This document shows positions 27,051 through 37,003 of a DNA stretch of 64,000 nucleotides, piece after piece (within the stretch, counting starts at the first letter, position 1; each line of letters opens with the position of its first letter). Under the pieces are notes generated by a model. It was not told where the DNA came from, did no database searches, and saw only the letters and a list, made by a program, of their open reading frames with translations. The translations under genes were made by a program, and so were the position numbers. Source of the stretch: Smithella sp. Its GTDB lineage: Bacteria; Desulfobacterota; Syntrophia; Syntrophales; Smithellaceae. Location: positions 1 through 64,000 of the forward strand of contig JAGPFC010000001.1 in NCBI GenBank assembly GCA_018056685.1. Direction: 5' to 3'.

Positions 27051-27800
27051 TGACCCGGCGGGGAAAAGAGAGTTGTGCGCCAGTTTCATTTTAGACAGTC
27101 TGAAAGCCAGCGCCGTACTCAGACAACCGAAACCGTATTCAATACTTCTTTTCAGATTGATGGATGACGCTTCGGCAAAATAACTGGTCGGACAGCTCAC
27201 TTCCGCGATCGTGTAGCCGTACCAGACAATCTGCGCCAGCATCTGGTTGTCAAAGACAAAATCGTCAGAATTGCTGTTCAGCGGCAGCTTCATCAGCAGT
27301 TCGCGGGAAAAGGCGCGGTAGCCGGTGTGATATTCGGAAAGCTTTGCGCCGATTAAAATATTTTCCGTCAGCGTGAGAAAGCGGTTGGCGATATATTTCC
27401 AGACCGGCATGCCGCCCTTGAGCGCATAACCGCCCAGAATGCGTGACCCAAGCACGCAATGATAAAGACCGTTGCCGATCATGGACGTCATGGCCGGAAT
27501 GAGCTTGGGCGTGTACTGATAATCGGGATGAACCATAATCACAATGTCGGCTCCCTCTTCCAATGCCAGCCTGTAGCAGGTTTTCTGATTGCCGCCGTAA
27601 CCGAGATTCCGTTCATGGACAAAGACTCTGGTCCGGGGAAGCTTTTGCGCCACCTTGACGGTATTGTCGGGGCTGGCGTCGTCAACAAGAATCACCAGGT
27701 CCACAACGCCCTGGTCCATAACTTCATTGTAGGTTTTGAGGAGAGTCTTTTCGGCATTATAAGCCGGCATGACCACCACGACTTTTTTATTTTGAAACAT
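27048..27800 (-). CDS. family 2 glycosyltransferase (dolichol-phosphate mannosyltransferase-like)
   Basis: 250 residues. GT-A start VVVMPAYNAEKTL, the first acidic motif LVDDASPD (about 37-44), the nucleotide/metal site MVHPDYQY (about 90-97) and an EYHTGYRAFSRELL block are present. No C-terminal membrane helices, so it is the soluble DPM1-like type. It probably transfers a sugar to polyprenyl phosphate or an envelope glycan. No clear ribosome site before the ATG. Not obviously operonic with its neighbours. Confidence 0.85.
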   Translation of the reverse strand: MFQNKKVVVVMPAYNAEKTLLKTYNEVMDQGVVDLVILVDDASPDNTVKVAQKLPRTRVFVHERNLGYGGNQKTCYRLALEEGADIVIMVHPDYQYTPKLIPAMTSMIGNGLYHCVLGSRILGGYALKGGMPVWKYIANRFLTLTENILIGAKLSEYHTGYRAFSRELLMKLPLNSNSDDFVFDNQMLAQIVWYGYTIAEVSCPTSYFAEASSINLKRSIEYGFGCLSTALAFRLSKMKLAHNSLFPAGS

Positions 27801-27811
27801 TTTGTACCCGC

Positions 27812-27941
27812 GGCGCGTTCGGAGAACGCGCCCTACCCTGTAAATATCAAGAGCGAATCAATCTTTTGTAGGGATTGTTCCCCGAACAATCCGCCAGGGC
27901 GCACCGTATGAACGTTAGGTTATTCGACGAATGCGCCCTGG
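27812..27941. repeat. three consecutive inverted repeats
   Basis: GGCGCGTTC-GGA-GAACGCGCC (27812-27832), GGATTGTTC-CCC-GAACAATCC (27872-27892), and CCAGGGCGCA paired with TGCGCCCTGG across 28 nt (27894-27941). All stems are perfect and tightly packed in the 195-nt gap between the glycosyltransferase and nitronate monooxygenase genes. No T-run. They look like intergenic mobile palindromes unlike the 12-nt-loop family. Confidence 0.75.
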
Positions 27942-27995
27942 ATTTAATTTCACGATAACGATAACGCCAATAAAAAACAGCGATGTTAAACGTTT

Positions 27996-29033
27996 CTATG
28001 CGAAATGAGCGTCAAGTTTCTGCTGCTGCTTCTGGGCTTCCGCCGCCATTCTCTCCATCAGTTCGGCGACTGTCGGTTCATCGTGAAGCAGACCCATCAC
28101 CTGACCCACGGGAAGAACGCCTTCTTTTGTGTCGCCATCTTCCGTGGCGACTCTGATCGCGTGAAAACCATTGGCCATGAAAGCCAGCTGCTTGGCGTTT
28201 TTCCAACCCGACATCATCACCCCTATAAACAACTTGAAGAAAGGTAATTTTAACTGCTTGGCGATATCCTGCGCGTTGAAGAAAGCCGCCGGCAAATTCA
28301 AGCCCTTCTTGATGGCTCTTTCCGCGGCATCTGTTTTCATGATGCGGCAGAGCAGTCCGTCGAACCGATCGGAATATAATGTATCCTCGACACCTTTTTC
28401 CATGGACAATCGTTTATAGACGTTATGCAGCGGGCTTTCCTTGGTGGTCATGAAACGGGTACCCATGGCGATGCCTTCCGCGCCCAGAGCCAGCGCGGCC
28501 GCCAGACCCCTGCCGTCGCCGAAACCGCCCGTGGCGATGACGGGAATTTTCACTGCGTCCACCAGCGATGGAACCAGGACCAGCGATGTTACATGTTCGC
28601 CATGTGCCGCGGCTTCGTGGCCGGTGGCGATAACGCCGTCGCAGCCGTAATCCTCGGCACGCTGTGCGTGGCGGGCGTTGACCACCGTGGCAATCACCTT
28701 GCCGCCGTAAGCATGCGACGCTTTGACAATCCAGTCGCCCTTGCCGAGTGAGAAATTAATCACCGGCACCTTTTCTTCCAAAAGCACCTTGGCGTTTTCC
28801 GCCGCTCCCGGAAACAAAAGCGTGGCATTGGCGCCGAAAGGTTTATCCGTAAGAGAACGGATTTCCTTGATGGCCGCGCGTGTCTGCTCGGCATTTAACG
28901 GCCCCGTTGCCAGGATGCCCAATCCACCGGCGTTGGAAACAGCCGCGACCATTTTCGGAACACTGATCCAGCTCATGCCCGATAAAAGAATCGGATATTT
29001 AATGCCTAAAAGCTCTGTAATTTTGGTTTTCAT
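27996..29033 (-). CDS. nitronate monooxygenase / enoyl-ACP reductase II-like flavoprotein
   Basis: 345 residues from MKTKITELLGIKYPILLSGMSWIS; this ATG has GGAG 6 nt upstream, while the in-frame TTG 29045 overlaps that site. FMN TIM barrel with SNAGGLGILATG, the catalytic-region CDGVIATGHEAAAHGEH (about 135-150), PVIATGGFGDGRG and EGIAMGTRFMTT. Family members oxidise nitronates or act as FabK-type reductases. The nearby hydroxyacyl-CoA dehydrogenase, 56 nt upstream on the same strand, suggests an acyl-CoA role, but this is inference. Confidence 0.85.
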   Translation of the reverse strand: MKTKITELLGIKYPILLSGMSWISVPKMVAAVSNAGGLGILATGPLNAEQTRAAIKEIRSLTDKPFGANATLLFPGAAENAKVLLEEKVPVINFSLGKGDWIVKASHAYGGKVIATVVNARHAQRAEDYGCDGVIATGHEAAAHGEHVTSLVLVPSLVDAVKIPVIATGGFGDGRGLAAALALGAEGIAMGTRFMTTKESPLHNVYKRLSMEKGVEDTLYSDRFDGLLCRIMKTDAAERAIKKGLNLPAAFFNAQDIAKQLKLPFFKLFIGVMMSGWKNAKQLAFMANGFHAIRVATEDGDTKEGVLPVGQVMGLLHDEPTVAELMERMAAEAQKQQQKLDAHFA

Positions 29034-29089
29034 ATTTTTCTCCAAAAAAATATTTGATACATCATGATCAGCCGTGAAATTCCCGGCTC

Positions 29090-29947
29090 TTACTTCTTGG
29101 TATAATCGTAAACGCCCTTTCCTGTTTTGCGTCCGTAACGTCCCGCGCGGACAAGTTTTCTCAGCATCAGAGCCGGACGGTACTTGTCACCCAGTTCCTT
29201 GTATAAATCTTCCATAATGTGCAGCAGCGTATCGAGTCCGACGAGATCCGCCAGAGCCAGCGGTCCGATGGGATGATTGCAACCCAGTACCATGCCCTTG
29301 TCGATATCCTCGGCAGAGGCCAGCCCTTCATCCAACGCGTAGAAAGCTTCATTGAGCATCAGGCAGAGAATGCGGTTGACAACAAATGCCGGGGCTTCCT
29401 TGACCACAATAATTTCCTTACCGATTTTTTTGCCCCACGCTTTGGCAATTTCCAGTGTTTCGGCCGACGTCTGATAACAGCAGATGATTTCCAGAAGTTT
29501 CATCACCGGAACCGGATTGAAGAAATGTGTGCCGATCATCTTGTCGGGACGTTTGGTAACGGAAGCCATCTCCGTGATGCTCAGTCCCGAGGTGTTCGTG
29601 AAGAACAGGCAATGATCGGGAACGATGGCTTCAAGCTCCTCGTAAACCTTTTTCTTGACCGCCATGACTTCAATAACCACTTCGACCACGACATCCGCGC
29701 CGGTTGCCGCTTCCTTTAAATCCAGCGTCGGTTTGATGCGTCCCAGAACCGCGTCCATCTGTTCTTTGGTGATTTTGCCTTTTTCCGCGTCACGGCTGAG
29801 ATTTTTCTTGATAGAGTTCATTCCGCCGTCAATAAAGCGCTGTTCGATATCGCGCATCGTTACTTCGTACCCGGCCTGCGCGCAAACCTGCGCGATCCCG
29901 CTGCCCATCAAACCTGCACCCAACACACAAACTTTTTTGATTTCCAT
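29090..29947 (-). CDS. hbd: 3-hydroxyacyl-CoA (3-hydroxybutyryl-CoA) dehydrogenase
   Basis: 285 residues. Rossmann motif GAGLMGSG (10-17), [11 protein letters not shown], catalytic H141 in [16 protein letters not shown] with its partner E153, and the C-terminal [11 protein letters not shown]. Converts 3-hydroxybutyryl-CoA and acetoacetyl-CoA with NAD(P). Supplies the step after the crotonase at 673-1455. First gene of a pair with the flavoprotein downstream. Confidence 0.93.
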   Translation of the reverse strand: MEIKKVCVLGAGLMGSGIAQVCAQAGYEVTMRDIEQRFIDGGMNSIKKNLSRDAEKGKITKEQMDAVLGRIKPTLDLKEAATGADVVVEVVIEVMAVKKKVYEELEAIVPDHCLFFTNTSGLSITEMASVTKRPDKMIGTHFFNPVPVMKLLEIICCYQTSAETLEIAKAWGKKIGKEIIVVKEAPAFVVNRILCLMLNEAFYALDEGLASAEDIDKGMVLGCNHPIGPLALADLVGLDTLLHIMEDLYKELGDKYRPALMLRKLVRAGRYGRKTGKGVYDYTKK

Positions 29948-30176
29948 ATTGCATCCCCTTTAATGAATTATTTTATTAGGATAAAACGTGTTCACCCTGT
30001 TTTTGAAATCATGATACCGCTACGGAAGCTAACAAACTATCAGCGCCAAAGTCAAGAGAAAACGCCCGCCGGACCAAACGGCAAAATTCGGTTGAACGAA
30101 CAGACCATCTGTGTCATCATATGAACCCGATTTTACGTGTTCGTTATACCTCTTACCCGGGATGGAAATGATATTC

Positions 30177-30698
30177 ATGCTGATTATCATTGACGGTTAC
30201 AATCTGATTCGACAGTCCGTTGACCTGAAGCGGCACGAGCGTAAAAGCCTCGAGGCCGGACGCAATGCCCTGTTAGCCAGACTGGCCGAATACGGCAAAA
30301 TAAAAAATCATCAGATCACCGTGGTTTTCGACGGCATCCAAAGCGGCTGGGCGGAAGAAGGCCGGGATCGCGCCGGAAAAATCAACATCATCTATTCGCG
30401 TCACGGTGAAAGAGCGGACGACGTCATCAAACGCCTGGCCGCGCACAGCAGTGAGGAAATCATCGTCGTTTCTTCCGATCGCGAAATATCATCCTATGTC
30501 ACCCGACTGGGCAGGACATCCCTGTCGTCACCGGAATTTGAAACGATTATGGACAAAACCATTACCGCGGATTTCAGCCCTCTGCCGGAGACGAAAGAAG
30601 ATGAAGATGAGCAAAGCAGGCCCGTCTCCAAGAAGGGACCGTCCAGAAAACTGCCGCGCGCCCGCAGGAAAGCCCAAAGCAAAATAAACAAACTCTAG
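30177..30698 (+). CDS. YacP-like NYN-domain ribonuclease
   Basis: 173 residues from MLIIIDGYNLIRQ. PIN-like NYN fold with acidic residues in IDGYN, VVFDG, ERADDVIKRLA and VVSSDREI, the metal-binding pattern of the YacP (Rae1) group of ribosome-linked endoribonucleases. The C-terminus (about 150-173) is strongly basic, suggesting RNA binding. Start ambiguous: ATG 30165 or upstream would add residues; 30177 gives the usual family start. No operon partner. Confidence 0.8.
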   Translation: MLIIIDGYNLIRQSVDLKRHERKSLEAGRNALLARLAEYGKIKNHQITVVFDGIQSGWAEEGRDRAGKINIIYSRHGERADDVIKRLAAHSSEEIIVVSSDREISSYVTRLGRTSLSSPEFETIMDKTITADFSPLPETKEDEDEQSRPVSKKGPSRKLPRARRKAQSKINKL

Positions 30699-30738
30699 AG
30701 AAACTTTTGTGCAAAAATATTCCAGACACAAAAAAATC

Positions 30739-30767
30739 TTGAAAATCAACAATGTTTCTGGTAAAAG
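30739..30767 (+). promoter_or_regulatory. candidate promoter of the first Ig-like lipoprotein gene
   Basis: TTGAAA (30739-30744), 17 nt, TAAAAG (30762-30767), 55 nt before the ATG. The paralogous gene at 34707 has TTGAAA-17-TAGAAA at nearly the same distance, which supports both calls. Confidence 0.5.
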
Positions 30768-30822
30768 CTAAGCATCAATTTAAAAAAATCATCCATCTCT
30801 ATAATTAAAAAAGGAGAACAAA

Positions 30823-33800
30823 ATGATTCAATCAATCAAAGCAAATTCAATACGGACATTATTATTGCTTCTTTCTTTTTCTCTACTTTTATTCCTGACC
30901 TCCTGCGGTGGCAGCATGGAAGAGGACGACACCGAAACAACTTCCGGTTCAGGACTGCAGATAGCGCTCAGTGCTTCAACCGCGACACTCTCAGCCGGTC
31001 AGAGTACTGTCGTTACAGCTAAGGTCACGGACAGCGCGGGCGCTCCCGTTCAAAACAAGACCATAAATTTCACATGCTCCGGCGGATCCTGCCCCAGCGG
31101 GGGAACCATTACAGCCGTCAACGGCGGTGTCACGGATGCCGGCGGTAACGCCGTCGCCATATACAAGGCGGGCTCGGCAACCACTGCTCTGAGCCTGGAA
31201 GATACCATCTCCGCCACCAGTGGTAAAGCCTCGGCCGCCCTCGTTATAACAAGAACAGCGAGTACTGCGACAACATACCTGTTTACCATGTCCGCCGGAT
31301 CGACGTCTCTTTCAGCCGGTCAGAGCACCGTCATATCCGTTGCAGTCACTGACGGAAACGGCGCTCCCGTTCATGGTCAGACCGTTACATTCACCAAAGA
31401 AGTAGCGCCGAGTAATCCAACCCTGACCACCCTGGGCACGGGCGTCACCGATGCCAGCGGCAAGGTCCAGGCTGTTTACACGGCGGGCAACGCCAATCCC
31501 ACTGCTGATGTTCAGGATACCATCAGCGCCAGCATTTCCGGCGGCGCTGCTTACGCGGTTGTCATTATCACCAGAGTGGGCTCGACAACATCAGGCACGG
31601 CAACAACCGGTTACTCCATGAGCGTGACTGCGGATCCAATCACCGCGGCGGCGGGAGACCACAGCATTATCACCGCAAAGGTTGTGGACAGCGCAAGCAA
31701 ACCTGTCAGCGGCATGAGCGTAACATTTGCCTTCCTGCCCAACAGCTCTATCGGATCCACCTTGTCCGCAACCAGCGGGAGCACGGACGCCAGCGGTAGC
31801 TTTACCACCATCTATACGGCGGGTTCCGGAGGAACCGGTGCTGTCCAGGATGTCATTCAAACCACCGTTACCGGTGTCGGCTGCAATACCAACTGTCCAA
31901 CCTGTGGCTATAGCACGACGGCAGCGGTCATCGTCACCCGGACAACGACATCGGGCACGGCATCAGGCATCAGAGTTGACCTGACGGCTGCACCAACCTC
32001 CGTAGATGCGGGAGGACAGAGCGTTCTCACCGCGACCGTACTGGACGGCACCAGCAACCCCGTTCCGGGCGCGACGGTGAATTTCGGCTTTATCACTAAC
32101 ACCACCGGCGCATTGCTGCGTGATTCTAATGAAACCACAGGGGGATCCACCGTCACAGGAACAACTGATGCCAATGGCCGGGCCGTTGCAATTTACACGG
32201 CAGGAACGACGAACTCTGGAGTCAGTTTGCAGGACACCGTCTCCGTCAATGCAATCATGGGCACAAACAACTCATCGGATGCCTTCATCATCACGAGAAC
32301 GGCAAGCAGTGGTGGTACTGGTGGTACAATAAGTACTGGTACTCTTGCTTTAAGTCCTTCTTCCAATTCTGTATCATATGGTACGCCGATAACTATTACC
32401 GCTACACTCAGAGACGCCGATGGCGCGCTAGTTCCCAATGCGGTTGTTACCTTCACGGCGCAGGGTTCGCTTGTCGCTTATACTCCCGTCTCCGCAACGG
32501 CGTTGACAAACGTCAGCGGCGTTGCTTCCATCACCTTGAACGCGGCAAGTATTGATGCTTCGGGCGCCACATATATTTCTGCATCAGCTCCTATTACAGC
32601 AGGAGGAACTACCACAACCATTACCAGTAACCCTCTGGGCATAGCGGTTAATGGAGCGGCGATTACCCTGGGCGCGATTGCGCTGGGCACACCAACCATT
32701 TCAACTTATGGCAGCAGTAGTGTAAGTGTGCCGGTATTAATAAACGGTGTAGCTGCCTCGGTGCCTATCTCCGTGAACTTTACTTCCTACTGCGTTGGCA
32801 TCAGCAAGGCAACGCTTTCCAGCCCGGTTACGAGTAACGTATCCACGGGCACAGCGTATTCCACCTATAAGGACAACCTCTGTAATTCCGGAACAGACAC
32901 GATAACGGCATCTGTAGCGGGAGGGGCTAGTGCCAGCAGGACAATAACCGTTCTGTCTCCTGTCGCCAACAATATAGAATTTGTGTCGGCGACGCCGAAA
33001 ATTATCGGAACTTCGACTGCCAGCGCCCCAGGACTATCGAAGAGTTCTATCGTGAAATTCAAGGTGGTGGACGCCAGTAATAATGGCATACCGGGCGTTG
33101 GTGTCACCTTCAATCTTTTGTACAACGTCACCTTGGGTGGAGTCACGTTATCCTCCTCCAACCCGGCAACATCTGACGCGGATGGATTTGTTACGATTTC
33201 GGTTACTTCGGGTACAGTGCCGACGTCCGTCTGGGTTGTGGCAACAGTAACCGGCTCTTCTCCGGCAATTAAAACCCAATCCGACCTCTTAACTATAACA
33301 ACAGGATTGCCTGCGCAGAACTTTTTCTCGCTGAGTGTTCAAAAACACAATATCGAAGGATGGAAATATGACGGCGTGGAAACCGGAATTACAATTATCG
33401 CTTCAGATCGTGTGGGTAATCCCGTGCCTGACGGGACAGCGATCAACTTCATCACTGAAGGGGGACAAATTATTCCGGCTTCCTGTGTAACACGTACTTT
33501 ACCAGACGGAACTCCAGACGGAACCTGCAGCGTTACATTTAAGAGCGCCGAGTTCAGACCGTCAGATGGCCGGGTAACCATACTGGCTTATGCCACAGGT
33601 GAGGAAAGTTTCGCTGATACAATAAATGATCCAATATACGGCAACAATAGTTATGATTCGGGAGAAACTTTTTACGAATTGGGCGACCTTTACATTGACG
33701 CAAATGAAAGCGGCACATGGAATTCCGGTGAGCTATTTATATCCCCTCCTTCAGGATCGGGTACAATAGCTTGTAGGACTCGGCCTTCGGGAACACTCCT

Positions 33801-34296
33801 CCCATTTAATTACGTGGATGTACCCAGCAAACAAAATACATGCAATAATGCATGGGGAATAAGCTATGTGCGGCGCAGTGATGTCATAGTTCTTTCCGGA
33901 TCCTATGGTGAAATATCTCCCACTACTGTTGATATGGGATCTTCATGCGTGGGGGAATTTACTTTAATGTTGACGGATGAAAACGGCAACCCCATGCCGG
34001 CGGGAACGACAGTGACGACAAAGAATAATGCTGTAATCTGGTCAGGTAATGGGATTATTACAGTAACCGGAACAGCGACTCCAAGTATTGGGGGCACGCC
34101 TGTTATTGATACCAATGCCCTTGGAGGAACATCGTTAAGCCTTAAACTAGACGGAGGGACGGGCTGCGCAGGAAGTGTCGCTGCAGGAGATACTATGAAC
34201 TATCCTAATGGGAGTTTGACTATCGTTACTACAACTCCCAAAGGGGTTATTACAGAAATTCCAATTACAGTATCAGGTACCCAAAACATTCCCTAA
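30823..34296 (+). CDS. large lipoprotein with tandem bacterial Ig-like (Big_1) domains
   Basis: 1157 residues. Lipoprotein signal ending LTSC (Cys about 28). At least five tandem Ig-like repeats of about 100 residues each begin with blocks such as LSAGQSTVVTAKVTDSAGAPV and end AVYTAG...DTISA...ITR, as in invasin/intimin Big_1 domains. Repeat 3 carries a Cys-rich insert (CNTNCPTCGYS) before its last strand. The C-terminal third is more divergent and includes an Asp/Asn/Gly-rich stretch (about 930-975) resembling calcium-binding segments. Probably outer-membrane anchored and surface exposed, for adhesion or structure. Paralogue of the next gene. GGAG ribosome site. Confidence 0.85.
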   Translation: MIQSIKANSIRTLLLLLSFSLLLFLTSCGGSMEEDDTETTSGSGLQIALSASTATLSAGQSTVVTAKVTDSAGAPVQNKTINFTCSGGSCPSGGTITAVNGGVTDAGGNAVAIYKAGSATTALSLEDTISATSGKASAALVITRTASTATTYLFTMSAGSTSLSAGQSTVISVAVTDGNGAPVHGQTVTFTKEVAPSNPTLTTLGTGVTDASGKVQAVYTAGNANPTADVQDTISASISGGAAYAVVIITRVGSTTSGTATTGYSMSVTADPITAAAGDHSIITAKVVDSASKPVSGMSVTFAFLPNSSIGSTLSATSGSTDASGSFTTIYTAGSGGTGAVQDVIQTTVTGVGCNTNCPTCGYSTTAAVIVTRTTTSGTASGIRVDLTAAPTSVDAGGQSVLTATVLDGTSNPVPGATVNFGFITNTTGALLRDSNETTGGSTVTGTTDANGRAVAIYTAGTTNSGVSLQDTVSVNAIMGTNNSSDAFIITRTASSGGTGGTISTGTLALSPSSNSVSYGTPITITATLRDADGALVPNAVVTFTAQGSLVAYTPVSATALTNVSGVASITLNAASIDASGATYISASAPITAGGTTTTITSNPLGIAVNGAAITLGAIALGTPTISTYGSSSVSVPVLINGVAASVPISVNFTSYCVGISKATLSSPVTSNVSTGTAYSTYKDNLCNSGTDTITASVAGGASASRTITVLSPVANNIEFVSATPKIIGTSTASAPGLSKSSIVKFKVVDASNNGIPGVGVTFNLLYNVTLGGVTLSSSNPATSDADGFVTISVTSGTVPTSVWVVATVTGSSPAIKTQSDLLTITTGLPAQNFFSLSVQKHNIEGWKYDGVETGITIIASDRVGNPVPDGTAINFITEGGQIIPASCVTRTLPDGTPDGTCSVTFKSAEFRPSDGRVTILAYATGEESFADTINDPIYGNNSYDSGETFYELGDLYIDANESGTWNSGELFISPPSGSGTIACRTRPSGTLLPFNYVDVPSKQNTCNNAWGISYVRRSDVIVLSGSYGEISPTTVDMGSSCVGEFTLMLTDENGNPMPAGTTVTTKNNAVIWSGNGIITVTGTATPSIGGTPVIDTNALGGTSLSLKLDGGTGCAGSVAAGDTMNYPNGSLTIVTTTPKGVITEIPITVSGTQNIP

Positions 34297-34313
34297 AACG
34301 ATATATTTATTTT

Positions 34314-34351
34314 AAAAAGCCGGCTCTGATGATTTCAGAGCCGGCTTTTTT
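34314..34351 (+). terminator. terminator after the first Ig-like gene
   Basis: AAAAAGCCGGCTCTGA pairs with TCAGAGCCGGCTTTTT over 16 bp with a 5-nt loop and ends in T6, 18 nt past the stop. It makes the two Ig-like genes separate transcripts. Confidence 0.92.
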
Positions 34352-34388
34352 GTTGCAAATTCCCCCAGTCTTTCGTGAGCCAAGCTAA

Positions 34389-34546
34389 GAGCGAGAGAAA
34401 CGACGCTCGAAGCGTTAGGCGTAGTGAGACCAGTTGAGAGCGAGCGAAGCGAAAATCGAAACGTAAGTCGAACTATCCAATGGTTTTACCATTGGGAATT
34501 ATCCCAGGAGCGTAGTACCCTGAAGGGCATCTACGACGACGTGGGA
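34389..34546. repeat. hairpin repeat cluster between the Ig-like genes
   Basis: Type A hairpin GAGC / GCTC with a 12-nt loop (34389-34408), a degenerate second A copy (34437-34470), palindrome CCAATGGT-TTT-ACCATTGG (34477-34495), and the 45-nt type C module (34502-34546: TCCCA...TGGGA with inner CGTAG/CTACG and CCC/GGG). The rest of the 34297-34706 gap holds only the terminator and the next promoter. Confidence 0.8.
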
Positions 34547-34622
34547 CAGTCTGTTCGATTCTGAACCTTGAGCCTAAAATGCGTTTTCCCGGCCGATTAA
34601 CCCGTTTTTCTCATAAAAAACA

Positions 34623-34651
34623 TTGAAAACTTCCATCTTTTCTGCTAGAAA
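34623..34651 (+). promoter_or_regulatory. candidate promoter of the second Ig-like lipoprotein gene
   Basis: TTGAAA (34623-34628), 17-nt spacer, TAGAAA (34646-34651), 55 nt before the ATG; same layout as upstream of 30823. Confidence 0.5.
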
Positions 34652-34706
34652 TTTTACCGTCTTTTAAAATCACTACATTTCCGTTTTATATAAAAAGGAG
34701 AACGCA

Positions 34707-36905
34707 ATGATAAAATCATCCTCTTCAAAATTAATGCGGCTTCTGGGACTGCTTCTTTCCCTGACCCTTCTTTGCTTTACCTACGCCTGCAGCAATGACG
34801 CCGAATCCGTAGAAAGCGGCACCGAAGCCGGTGCAGCAGCCTACGGCGTGCACATCGCTTCGTTAACCGGAACACCCAAAGCTATTGATAAGGATAATAA
34901 TACGGTTTACACGGCCGTGGCTGGACAGAGCATTATCCTGACCGCGTTTGTCACAGACAGCGCGGACAAGCCTGTTCGCAATGCTGACGTGTACTTTCAG
35001 TTTACCAGTAACGTGAGCGGTGCCACCCTGACTCTTGGCAACACAGCAGGAACAAAAGTTAAGTCAACCACGGATGCAGCCGGTCAGGCTATCGTCGTCT
35101 ATAAGGCAGGCGCGTTTTCATCAACATCGAAGCTTGAGGATATTGTTTCGGCAACCTGTCACGATTCCAAGATAGTTGTCACCATCTACAGACTATCATA
35201 CAAACCAGGACTCAGATTGACCTTGACATCTGATACAACTGCAACATATCAAGATGGCAGTGGAGAATCTACTCCATGGACGCCTTTTAAAGCTGGACAA
35301 AGTACAGTCCTCAGAGCAAAAGTTACTGACGAATCAGATAATCCCGTCATTGGACAAGCGGTAACATTCTCTCTTATTGAAAATAATAGCGGTGCAACGA
35401 TTACGACTCTGGGTATGGGCATTACTGATGCTCAGGGAGAGGCGCTTGCTGTTTACAAAGCCGGGGCCACCAACCCAACCAAAAGTGTCCAAGACACGGT
35501 TCAGGCCAGTGTACCCTATTCCACAGGAGCTCTGGTCTTTACAAGGGTAGCAAACAGTGCCATCATGGGGTGCAGCATTACATTAACGGCTGATAGCTCC
35601 ACTTTGAATTCCGGTAAGAGCACGATTATCCGCGCGACTGTCCTGAACGGCGACGGAAAGCCCTACATCGGAAATGTAAATTTTGAATTTTTAACAAACG
35701 GCAGCGGAGGCACCCTTTCTCCTTCCAGCGCGCAGACGAACAGCAACGGCATCGCCACGACCGTTTACAAGGCGGGAACTGAAGGCTCGGGTGCCGTTGA
35801 GGATATTATCAAGGCCTCTGCGACACAGTGCTGCACCGAGGCCGGCTGCTGCTCGGAAACCATCATCATCACGAGATCGGGGCAGCCCGTGGTCACACCG
35901 ACGGGGTACAGAATCACCATGACTGCCGGTAAAAATTCGCTGACCGCCGGTGAAACGACCATTGTCACGGCAAAGGTCACTGACGGTTCGAGCGTCCCCG
36001 TCAAAGGTCAGGTTGTCAATTTCAGCTTCGTATCAAGCCCCAGCGGTGGATCTTTATCCACGATTAGCGGAACCACTGATGCCAGCGGCGAAGCCCTTGC
36101 CGGTTATACCGCCGGTTCCGATATGCCAACAGTGGCCGTCCAAGATATTGTTCAGGCCAGCGTGACCGGCGCTACGGGTGCGATTATACTCGCCCGGCCC
36201 GCCGGTGGAGCATCACAGACCGGTCTGGTTTTAACGCTCACACCGACTGCAACTTCAGTCACCCCCGGCAATACAAGTCTTCTGACAGCAAGGATTGTCA
36301 ACGGGGACAACGAGGCTGTCAGCGGTCTGACGGTAACCTTCGAGTTCTCAGTAAATAACAGTACAGCATCGCTGCTCAGCGACAGCGGCACGGGAACGAC
36401 GGTAACCGGAACGACCGACGGAGCGGGCAAAGCCATAGCGGTATATACGGCAGGAACCGTCGCCCCCACAGAGATTCGACTGGATACGATCAGGGCAAGC
36501 GTAACCGGCGCTTCCGATGTCGTAGTCATCACCCGCGCACCAAACCCCGGCCCGGAAAACAAGGTCCTGACTCTGACACAGAATCCGGCTACCTCTCCGG
36601 ATGCCCGCGTCGTGTACAATGAATCCAGTACGGTATTAATTACAGCAACGGTCACCCGCAATGGTCTCGCATGGCCGACGGAACCGATTACCTTCTCCGT
36701 CGTATCCGGATTGGGCAATATTGTCTCGGCCGCTTCAGAAACCGATGCTAACGGCAAGGCGGAAGCAACCTTTGAACTTCCCATTGGTTTGACCACTCCT
36801 GTATTAGGAACGACTGTGATTGCAGCAACCATAGCCGGTGAAGGCGGTTCGCCCATTATTGTGCATACGCCCGTTTACTGGGCGATCTGGTATTACGGGC
36901 CGTGA
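34707..36905 (+). CDS. lipoprotein with tandem Ig-like (Big_1) domains, paralogue
   Basis: 732 residues. Signal ends TYAC (Cys about 28). About six Ig-like domains of roughly 100 residues, each with a start like FKAGQSTVLRAKVTDESDNPV and an end like AVYKAG...VQDTVQAS. The third domain has a Cys-rich insert (CCTEAGCC) at the place equivalent to the Cys insert of the upstream paralogue. Ends with an aromatic tail, VYWAIWYYGP. Same promoter layout and AAAAAGGAGAAC ribosome site as the neighbour, so the pair arose by tandem duplication. Likely a surface or periplasmic structural protein. Confidence 0.85.
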   Translation: MIKSSSSKLMRLLGLLLSLTLLCFTYACSNDAESVESGTEAGAAAYGVHIASLTGTPKAIDKDNNTVYTAVAGQSIILTAFVTDSADKPVRNADVYFQFTSNVSGATLTLGNTAGTKVKSTTDAAGQAIVVYKAGAFSSTSKLEDIVSATCHDSKIVVTIYRLSYKPGLRLTLTSDTTATYQDGSGESTPWTPFKAGQSTVLRAKVTDESDNPVIGQAVTFSLIENNSGATITTLGMGITDAQGEALAVYKAGATNPTKSVQDTVQASVPYSTGALVFTRVANSAIMGCSITLTADSSTLNSGKSTIIRATVLNGDGKPYIGNVNFEFLTNGSGGTLSPSSAQTNSNGIATTVYKAGTEGSGAVEDIIKASATQCCTEAGCCSETIIITRSGQPVVTPTGYRITMTAGKNSLTAGETTIVTAKVTDGSSVPVKGQVVNFSFVSSPSGGSLSTISGTTDASGEALAGYTAGSDMPTVAVQDIVQASVTGATGAIILARPAGGASQTGLVLTLTPTATSVTPGNTSLLTARIVNGDNEAVSGLTVTFEFSVNNSTASLLSDSGTGTTVTGTTDGAGKAIAVYTAGTVAPTEIRLDTIRASVTGASDVVVITRAPNPGPENKVLTLTQNPATSPDARVVYNESSTVLITATVTRNGLAWPTEPITFSVVSGLGNIVSAASETDANGKAEATFELPIGLTTPVLGTTVIAATIAGEGGSPIIVHTPVYWAIWYYGP

Positions 36906-36966
36906 TTTTAGCGCAACACTACCAGTGTTGACAACCTGTTAACCTTTTTTGAAACCATGCTTACGG

Positions 36967-37003
36967 AAAAGCGTGCTCTTAAGTCAGGGCACGCTTTTCT
37001 TAT
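36967..37003 (+). terminator. terminator after the second Ig-like gene
   Basis: AAAAGCGTGC pairs with GCACGCTTTT (10 bp, 12-nt loop), followed by CTTATT. It lies 61 nt past the stop. Confidence 0.75.

Noticed and set aside
30823..36905. Phage or plasmid origin for the Ig-like genes
   Set aside because: Lipoprotein signals and lack of any phage, integrase or transfer gene argue for ordinary surface proteins.
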